Shown piece after piece: positions 56,620 to 64,000 of a stretch of 64,000 nucleotides of DNA. The notes under the pieces were generated by a model. The model searched no databases. It had not been told where the DNA came from and saw only the letters and a program-made list of their open reading frames with translations. This DNA is from Icerya purchasi (lineage: Eukaryota > Arthropoda > Insecta > Hemiptera > Monophlebidae): NCBI GenBank assembly GCA_039619475.1, contig CM077116.1, forward strand, positions 253,256,440-253,320,439, written 5' to 3'. The translations under genes and the position numbers were made by a program. Each line of letters starts with the position of its first letter. Within the stretch, counting starts at the first letter, position 1.

Positions 56620-59600
56620 CTGTTCACGATCGCTACAAGTTCATACACACGCACGTACACACCGCCACTTGATAAATATTTTTTTCGTCTTTTTTCCACT
56701 CGCGATCTTATATTCAATTTCATTTTCTATATTCTCCATTCATTGTAAAAGCACACCGTCCATTCCTGCACACATATCAAGCATTGAGTTAACCTGTACA
56801 AAGGTACACTGTACTATTCCACACACGCTCCGGACGTCACCGAAATAAACGCCGCGATATCACACACACACATACACACTACCACTTCGTACATATTTTA
56901 TTTTCGAGTCAAAATATTATAGAATTAGCCTAAGTATATTTTTCTTTTACGCTTCTGTTTATTTCTTCCGAACGTTCATAATTTTTATATTTTTTTGTTT
57001 CTCCGATTCTAAAAATTAATCTGTCAATGTATTAGCCACTCTCTCACTCGCACAGAATGTTCCCTCGCACTCATCTGCTACAGGTAGTTCTCTGATCGTT
57101 CATAATAACTTTTCTCAAGTCTAATATTATAGAATCAGCCTAATTATATTTTTTTTCGCTTCCAATTATTTCCTCCGACCGTTGATAATTTTCTTATTTT
57201 ACTTTTTCTCAGGTTCTAAAAATAAATCCATTGATATCTTCACTAGTATGACTGCGCACACATCTTCTGCCGGTATTTCTCATATTGTTCATAATAATTT
57301 TTCATGTCTATGTATTTTGGAATTAGTCTAAAATATATTTTTTCCCCTCTAAAGACTTTTTCCAAACGTAAGTATTCAAAAATTAATTTGAGTATATTTT
57401 TATTTAACGCGGTTTCATTATTTCCCTCTCCCCTATCCACCCCATACAAATTTCAATTATTTCCTATTATTTTTCACGAGTACATCCCCCCTGAAACTAC
57501 AGTGAAACCACACCAACCATTCCCACGCACCCATCTGCTAACAATGATTTTCACATCATTCATAATAATTTTTTTTTTTTTTTTCGAGTCTGTTAGTTTA
57601 AGATTATTTCATTTTTTTCAAACTCTAAATATTTTATTTTTTTTCAATATCTTTCATATTATATTTTTTCCCCAATATGTCCGCATACGCTTATAGTGCA
57701 AAGGTACTCTGCTTATTTCCATGCATGAATGTTGCTATGCCGTTGATTTCGATCATGTGTCAAGGTCATCGAGTCTGCCCGGATCTTCTCCTTCATATCT
57801 TTTGTAGAAAAACCGGTTGACATGTACACACATACACACAAACACCCATAACCCAAAGATCACCTGTAAATTTCGTTCATCTGCGTATGTAACCAGCTTT
57901 CACCAAAGGAATGTGGTTTTTCTGGTGCAACCCGCCTTCTTCAAAGACATGCATCGAGCTAGAATCTCGAAAGGATCTGTTCAGGCAGTCAGTATTAGTG
58001 TTACATTAAACGTGTAGAATTTGTTGAAGCTGTGTTCTTCACGCATTAATAAAAGTTTACTCTAACGTTAAAAGTAATATTTTCTACATTCTTAGTAAAA
58101 AGTTAAAAATATTATTCGAACATGAATAACAATACCGATTCGACTGATATTAAAGTCGACGAATTTATTCAGAATTCATTTTCGAGTGATAGTGTCTCGT
58201 ATACAACTTCATCACCTCCATCACAGCAATCAGATGATGGTTATACAGCAGAAGGATCAACATCTTCTGTACATAATATCATTGGTCCTGTATTATTATC
58301 AGAACAAGCAGATATAGCGGAATATTTTGTAGATATCAGCATCCATATAGATTGTGATTATGGTTTTTGAGTAACTGAACTAGCAATGATTGATATGTCT
58401 GGCGGAAAGTGTTTGCATACACTGTACAAGCCAAGCAGAGTATGGCATGCATCAAAAATGCCACATTTACAATGTTCTTCGATGAGTCATTACTTGAAAA
58501 ATCCTTCATTATTTCCCTGTCGGGAAGAAATATTTATGGCACACGATATATTCACGATATTGTCCCAAAAACCGAGAGCTCGCATATATATTTTAACGGT
58601 ATATGCTAAACTTACACTAATGGAACTTAACGAAAAATCTGAACCAGTTGTGTAAAGTGTACATACAATTATTGTCTAATTTTCGAATATAATCACACAT
58701 AATTTGATCATTTTCTTTCTAGATTAAAAAATTATATTTTTTATTCTTTTTATAACAAACGAATCTAACTGTTCATCTTTTTCATGTACATCACGTACAT
58801 CAAGTATTTTCCGCAGCTGTGTGAGTTTTCATTAATTTGTAAGTCACAACCTAAGACCCGGAGAGTTCTCTCTAATTGCTTAAAATCTTTCATAATCACA
58901 TTTTTATAAAAATATGTATTAAGTTCACATGTTATTTAATTTTTTTTTTTTATTTCACATATATTTTTCGAGATATATACGAGATCGTCTATGAGGTGTG
59001 TTGCTCAGTAGAGCAACAGGTAGAAAACCTACTAGCTTACGAAACACAGCATGTTTATAGAAAAAACGTGCTAGCATGAGCAGATCAGAGTTGCAACGTG
59101 TGAGTGAGAGACTGTATGCATGTATGTGTGCGAGAGCAACAGCTTGATTATAAAAAACGTCGAAGATACATGCATCTATCTGTGAACAATTATCACATCA
59201 AACATAAAAAGGCTGACTAAAAGATTATTATTTTCTTTTTTCATTCATTCTCGCCACTATTACCACTCGCGCCCCACTGTCAAGACCTCTGAACATACAT
59301 TACTAACCTCACCGACACTATAATATTTTTTCTCTATGTTATTAAATTAACCCAAGTATATTTTTATTCATTTGTTACGCAATCATTTGTTCAAATCTTT
59401 CGTAATATGTCGTGCACACATTTATAGCCCGCAGACACTACTCGCTTCATTACCACGAATACATCTCTTTCATTGTTACTTATCATAACATAGTTTTTCC
59501 TGAAATTGTAGAAAAATTCTCTTCGCCCCATTCTTCCAGGGTGATTTATTTTCAAATTTCAAATCACGCATAATTATTTTAGAATCAAATTAAGTATATT

Positions 59601-60545
59601 TTATCATTTCCAAAAAATCAATCATCTCTGTACAAGACATTAACTTATTTTCACATCAAACATATTATTTTTTTTTAATCTACCGTACATATTATTTTTT
59701 ATCATTTAAATTTTTTTTCTCAATTCACAAATAGCTAACCTATAGAAAACATATTGTTGTAAACATACATGACGAACTCACTCCTCATAATTACATCATG
59801 AATTAATTTTTTCTTCATTTTTTTTTACCATCATGAAATTGTAGTAGTATTTTTAATTTTTTTATTTTCCATACATGACAAAAGTAATAGAATCACGGCA
59901 TCTATGAATGTATACATCGTACGCTTCCAATAACCTATCATGCATTTTTTTTTAAATTAGTCCAAGCATACTACTTTTTTAATAACAAAGCCGATCATAC
60001 ATCATTTTTTCTTCTATATAATCACTAATCTATGAAAACACTTTGTTCGTTTTACTCATACCATAGCAATCACTCCTTTTCCCTCAAGCTAACAAGCTTC
60101 AAAATTTAATAATATAACACGAAATTATTCTAAATATATGTTCATGCTATTAAAATTAATATATCAATTAATCTTTATATTCCTTTTGTACATTTCTGAA
60201 AAAAATCCTACAACATGTTTTAAAATTAATCGAAGTATACTATTTAATTACCTAAAATCAATTATTCTCTCATACAGTTTTTCCAATCATACATAATTTT
60301 TTTTCTGTATAGTCATTATTGTAAAGTCATACAAAACAACATCATATTTCTAATCATAATGAATCCTTCATTCCATTCCGTTCATGCTATATACCATTAT
60401 CATTCAATTCAATGTTATGAAATTAGTCTAAATGTACATTCATGCTAGCAAAGTTATTATCTCACCCTTTGCATTGTTCCAAGATGATTTATTTTACATT
60501 TTTTCTTTAAATTTCCCTCATACTATTATTTTTGAAATGTAGGAT
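56620..60545. repeat. field of diverged repeats, unit roughly 100-250 bp
   Basis: A motif resembling ATAGAATTAGTCTAAGTATA followed by a T-rich stretch recurs at about 56,917, 57,125, 57,318, 59,345, 59,583, 59,952, 60,120, 60,222 and 60,418. It is commonly preceded by TTCATAATAATTTTT and followed, in the left part, by CACACA-rich segments and CATCTGCT. Spacings range from about 100 to 370 bp, with several near 200. The pattern is interrupted at 58.0-58.7 kb by decayed gene Z. It behaves like an old, heavily diverged tandem array. Confidence 0.5.
58122..58655 (+). pseudogene. decayed gene Z, unknown function, one in-frame TGA
   Basis: ATG at 58,122 opens a frame of 82 codons with a Ser/Thr/Asp-rich, probably disordered N-terminus (SSPPSQQSDDGYTAEGSTSS) and then DIAEYFVDISIHIDCDYGF. 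A TGA at 58,368 interrupts; the same frame continues VTELAMIDMSGGKCLHTLYK, PSRVWHASK to a stop at 58,653. From about 58,440 another frame looks more protein-like (SGRNIYGTRYIHDIVPKTES, SHIYFNGIC), so a frameshift is likely. The block V-x-E-L-A-x-x-D-x-x-G...L-x-K-P-x-x-x-W recalls, from memory and unverified, a family of uncharacterised arthropod proteins linked to mobile or virus-like DNA. No LINE or hAT motif is present. It lies inside the diverged repeat field. Confidence 0.45.
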
Positions 60546-60572
60546 GATTCCTATGATTGGAATTCATGATTA

Positions 60573-61502
60573 TGAAGAGAGAGACGCATGCTGAAATTGT
60601 ATTGTCATTGTATATGCGGGATGATGTGTGATTGTGGGTGAGTATGCATGCATGTAAAATATATGAGTGTGTTAGTAGAAAACATCCGTTCAAGCATGAA
60701 CACAGCTACAGATAGAGTTATAGAATGAGAGAGATAAAAATATATATTTTGTTATGTTTGATATGTGTATGATAAAGAGGTTAACAAAGAATAATCACAT
60801 TACCCTCACAGCTTAGACATTGAGTTATACCTTTGCAATATTTTAGATGTGAAAGCAGTGACATTGACATGTAGTAAACGTTTTCATCACTTTTGACTCA
60901 TTATAACCAATTTTCCAACATTTTTCGTTTTTTTCCTACATTTTAATACTTTTACACCGTTTTAGTCAATTTTTGCTATTTAATGCCATTTTTCCAGTGG
61001 CTTTACCACCTTTCTCACAATTTTCATCATTCTTTCATGATCTTTGTTAGGTTTTTTCTTACAACTCTTTATCATTTCGATTGTCATTAGTGATATCCAT
61101 CATTATTTATGCTTTCAATCCTTCCGCTTCATCTATGCACTCATACAGCTTAGCAATTGCCGCAGACGTTGATCGTTGTAGGACCCCAATCGTGATTTCC
61201 ATTTGATTATTGGGATTTAAAATTCACATCTTTGAACGCTTGATCTAATGCATCAACATGATCTTTGTATTCTCCCACCCGCTGCTGAAGGTTCCACTTA
61301 ATATCTTCAACAGACTATCATACAGTCGTTTAATAAGAGAATCCGTAAGAGCCGAGACATTTACTTATCGTTTTCCCAACACATTCACAGACCTACCCTG
61401 TACACTAAGGGAATCTTTAAACATCTCTGTAACCATTCCTTTTAAGCTGACGGGAGCAAGGAACTCCTATAAACGTTTGTCAATCAGCACTTCATCGTTC
61501 AT
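60573..61502 (+). repeat. left arm of a long inverted repeat (at least 930 bp)
   Basis: Each base n pairs with 124573-n in the right arm (63,071-64,000) without an indel. I saw three mismatches, all transitions: 60,988, 60,999 and 61,237. The inner end is sharp: after TTCATCGTTCAT (ending 61,502) the arms diverge at once. The outer end cannot be seen because the right arm reaches the window edge. Confidence 0.95.
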
Positions 61503-61523
61503 CGCCCTGGTTTCACTCGCCAT
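61245..61523 (-). pseudogene. decayed gene Y (left-arm copy), unknown function
   Basis: ATG at 61,523-61,521 begins a 93-codon frame: MASETRAMNDEVLIDKRL, TAG (codon 19), EFLAPVSLKGMVTEMFKDSL, SVQGRSVNVLGKR, TAA (codon 53), VNVSALTDSLIKRLYDSLLK and so on to a TAG. Near codon 78 a different frame becomes more convincing (QQRVGEYKDHVDALDQAF, then KDVNFKSQ-stop), so a frameshift is likely. Both premature stops fall where Trp would fit. No family was recognised. The opposite strand also carries a 126-codon open frame, but its composition is less protein-like. The first seven codons lie outside the inverted repeat. Confidence 0.45.
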
Positions 61524-61524
61524 T

Positions 61525-61775
61525 GCACAGACATGTAATAAACATTTTCTTCTTTTACAATTTTCTTATGCTTTAACACTATTACATCATTTTTCCGCAT
61601 TTCTAACTAATTGTAACCAGTTTTCCACTATTTCTTAACATGTTCTTCTGTTTTAGGACCTTTTTGTGAAATTTTTTCATCAATTTATGTTATTTCTCAT
61701 CGTTTTTCTAGTGTTTTACTACCTTTCACACAATTTTACTCAATTTTTCGCCATCTTTGAAGATTTTTTTTCGTT
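61525..61775 (+). repeat. diverged direct repeat of 60,870-61,060
   Basis: GACATGTAATAAACATTTTC and later segments (GTAACCAGTTTTCCAC, TTTACTACCTTTCACACAAT, a final T-rich stretch) follow the same order as GACATGTAGTAAACGTTTTC, ATAACCAATTTTCCAAC and TTTACCACCTTTCTCACAAT in the left arm. It is much more diverged than the inverted arms, so it is an older duplication. Confidence 0.5.
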
Positions 61776-62118
61776 TATCTCATACATTGTATGTCCGAAT
61801 GTGACGATTAACTATCCTTTTAAGTACATTTTATAATTCGACATAAATAATAACGAAAGATCTAATTCAATTTTGTTTAAAATTTATTCAATAATTTTTA
61901 TGACATTCATCATAATCAATAAAAATAATCATTGCTTCAATGCTAAATTATATCAGATCATTAATAACTGTTCATAGTATACAGCATAAAAAGATTAATT
62001 TAACTGATTATATCCTTCTTCTACCAACTTTTCTTCTATCATACAATTTTCAGCATCTACATCAGTATTTTCCGGTTGTTTAGATGTGTGTAGTATCAAT
62101 AATCATTCAACCGCTTCG

Positions 62119-62967
62119 TCAGAATAAATTGATAAAAGGATCTTCAAGATTTACTTTGCGGCATGTGCTATATGTGCATTTCTTTTTTGTTTCACCAGGA
62201 TAAACTTTTATACTATGTATGTTAGATTGAAACGGAGATCGTATTTTTTTTTTTTTTCTGTATTTAGGAAATGGAGTTCCCTTTAATACACTAGTAACAC
62301 ATACATGAGATCCAGTAAATTCCAGTATTTCTTTATATAGAGCTAAATCATTATTTGTATATTTATTCTTATCAACATTCATTTCCATCTGTAAATGAAT
62401 CAAACCTTGTGTGTAAGGAAATTTGGTTAGGGTTCTTCCTTTTCCTAAATAAATTTCATCACGTTCACGATTCCATAGAAAGTGGTGTTGATCCCATCAT
62501 ATACTCATGAGTATTAGCATTATATGATATTCAATATACTTGATCATTTATACAGATTCATCACCAGATATTTGAAATAAATCAATTTCACATATATTAA
62601 TAGACTTATATACAGACTTATTATCACTATTTTCATAATCTTCTTAATTTTCATCATTATTTTCACAACCATCTTTCGTACTGACACTAGAAAGTTTGTG
62701 ACGTTTTACCATTGCCATATTACTTATTCCATCAGAATCCTTTTTCATCCTTTTAGATATTTGTATTGTTTCCCGAATATCCAATATATGTGTTGTAACA
62801 GTTTCAAGCACATCAGATGAATTGTTTGTAATAGATTTCTAGAACTGTAATGTGTTATATTTTTTCATTATATCACTATACATTCTTTCCCTCTCACTTT
62901 TAAGATATGCTTCATTATTTATTCCGTTATTACTAATATTAATCATTACTTTACTCGTTGACACCAT
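62119..62967 (-). pseudogene. decayed gene X, 283 codons in one frame with four stops
   Basis: ATG at 62,967-62,965 starts MVSTSKVMINISNNGINNEA and continues in a single frame to a stop at 62,119. Stops fall at codons 43 (TAG), 108 and 140 (TAA) and 157 (TGA). Codons 44-107 are polar and charged (VLETVTTHILDIRETIQISK). The last 126 codons are open: WDQHHFLWNRERDEIYLGKG, TLTKFPYTQGLIHLQMEMNV, NNDLALYKEILEFTGSHVCV, FPKYRKKKKIRSPFQ, KKKCTYSTCR. The pattern L-G-K...T-x-G-L...DL-x-x-Y-x-x-I-L-x-x-T recalls uncharacterised proteins of large arthropod DNA elements, unverified. The absence of frameshifts across 283 codons is good evidence of former coding. It occupies the spacer between the inverted-repeat arms. 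Confidence 0.6.
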
Positions 62968-63070
62968 TATTACAGATAATTTAAAAATTCATCACAACTC
63001 ACATGTAAATCTTCTTTTTATACACATTTCAGCATCTATTTTAATCACAGAGATTTCATGATTATTCATC

Positions 63071-63328
63071 ATGAACGATGAAGTGCTGATTGACAAACGT
63101 TTATAGGAGTTCCTTGCTCCCGTCAGCTTAAAAGGAATGGTTACAGAGATGTTTAAAGATTCCCTTAGTGTACAGGGTAGGTCTGTGAATGTGTTGGGAA
63201 AACGATAAGTAAATGTCTCGGCTCTTACGGATTCTCTTATTAAACGACTGTATGATAGTCTGTTGAAGATATTAAGTGGAACCTTCAGCAGCGGGTGGGA
63301 GAATACAAAGATCATGTTGATGCATTAG
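63071..63328 (+). pseudogene. decayed gene Y (right-arm copy), lacks first seven codons
   Basis: Starts at codon 8 of gene Y (MNDEVLIDKRL-stop) and carries the same two premature stops as the left-arm copy. The upstream sequence is unrelated to the left-arm gene start. The inverted-repeat junction therefore lies inside Y, and the left copy is the more complete one. Confidence 0.6.
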
Positions 63329-64000
63329 ATCAAGCATTCAAAGATGTGAATTTTAAATCCCAATAATCAAATGGAAATCACGATTGGGGTCCTACAACGA
63401 TCAACGTCTGCGGCAATTGCTAAGCTGTATGAGTGCATAGATGAAGCGGAAGGATTGAAAGCATAAATAATGATGGATATCACTAATGACAATCGAAATG
63501 ATAAAGAGTTGTAAGAAAAAACCTAACAAAGATCATGAAAGAATGATGAAAATTGTGAGAAAGGTGGTAAAGCTACTGGAAAAACGGCATTAAATAGCAA
63601 AAATTGACTAAAACGGTGTAAAAGTATTAAAATGTAGGAAAAAAACGAAAAATGTTGGAAAATTGGTTATAATGAGTCAAAAGTGATGAAAACGTTTACT
63701 ACATGTCAATGTCACTGCTTTCACATCTAAAATATTGCAAAGGTATAACTCAATGTCTAAGCTGTGAGGGTAATGTGATTATTCTTTGTTAACCTCTTTA
63801 TCATACACATATCAAACATAACAAAATATATATTTTTATCTCTCTCATTCTATAACTCTATCTGTAGCTGTGTTCATGCTTGAACGGATGTTTTCTACTA
63901 ACACACTCATATATTTTACATGCATGCATACTCACCCACAATCACACATCATCCCGCATATACAATGACAATACAATTTCAGCATGCGTCTCTCTCTTCA
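63071..64000 (-). repeat. right arm of the long inverted repeat, continuing past the window
   Basis: Reverse complement of 60,573-61,502, separated from it by a 1,568-bp spacer (61,503-63,070) holding gene X. The arm is still fully matched at base 64,000, so its true length is unknown. Confidence 0.95.

Noticed and set aside
58122..58655. TGA in gene Z as a selenocysteine codon
   Set aside because: No SECIS-like element was recognised downstream and a frameshift seems to follow; plain decay is simpler.
61258..61638. 126-codon plus-strand frame in the left inverted arm
   Set aside because: The opposite strand reads as a more protein-like decayed gene (Y), and this frame runs through T-rich repeat sequence.
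60573..64000. Inverted repeat as a read fold-back artefact
   Set aside because: Not rejected outright, but three transitions between the arms and a 1.57-kb unique spacer make it less likely than a real duplication.
1..64000. CRISPR array, bacterial operons, rRNA genes
   Set aside because: No evenly spaced identical short repeats, no dense same-strand gene runs and no rRNA-like blocks were seen; the sequence is eukaryotic in character.

Overview
The window looks like transposon-filled intergenic DNA from an arthropod, most likely an insect. The support is AT-rich sequence, LINE families of the I, jockey, CR1-like and R1-like types, hAT and mariner DNA transposons, and no recognisable bacterial or host single-copy gene. 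I found no intact host gene in 64 kb. Family names come from reading motifs in the translations, not from a search, and the species is not determined.

Bases 1-13,760 hold a three-layer nest. An old minus-strand I-clade LINE ('I0': endonuclease at about 13.1-12.4 kb, linker to 11.73 kb, reverse transcriptase and RNase H at 2.15-0.58 kb) is split by a plus-strand I-clade LINE ('A', 2.16-11.72 kb). A is itself split by an almost full-length minus-strand LINE ('C', 6,575-10,864). Short target duplications flank both inserted elements. Gag and jockey RT fragments flank the nest.

Bases 13.8-24 kb hold a RTE-like endonuclease scrap, a tRNA-like SINE candidate, a jockey element ('D') split by an R1/jockey-type 3' end ('E'), a 3' end of a second I-clade family ('B') and a 5'-truncated second copy of C. 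Bases 24.3-30.6 kb hold a B copy with a nested short LINE tail, then a decayed hAT transposon. Bases 30.6-46.4 kb are mostly anonymous DNA with degenerate A/B fragments, another B 3' half, two CR1-like 3' ends and two C-termini of the 'endonuclease-reverse transcriptase' type. Bases 46.4-55.2 kb hold a jockey fragment split by an internally deleted mariner with about 197-bp inverted repeats, a hAT C-terminal scrap, and the 5' half of a B copy carrying two further insertions.

Bases 55.8-64 kb are different in character. There is a degenerate 31-bp minisatellite, a roughly 3.9-kb field of diverged repeats sharing a motif like AATTAGTCTAAGTATATTTT, and three decayed genes of unknown function (X, Y, Z) that are not LINE-like. 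A nearly identical inverted repeat (930 bp visible, three transitions, no indels) runs off the window end. Its inner junction lies inside gene Y. This is the part most likely to represent something undescribed, possibly the remains of a large DNA element, but that is inference.
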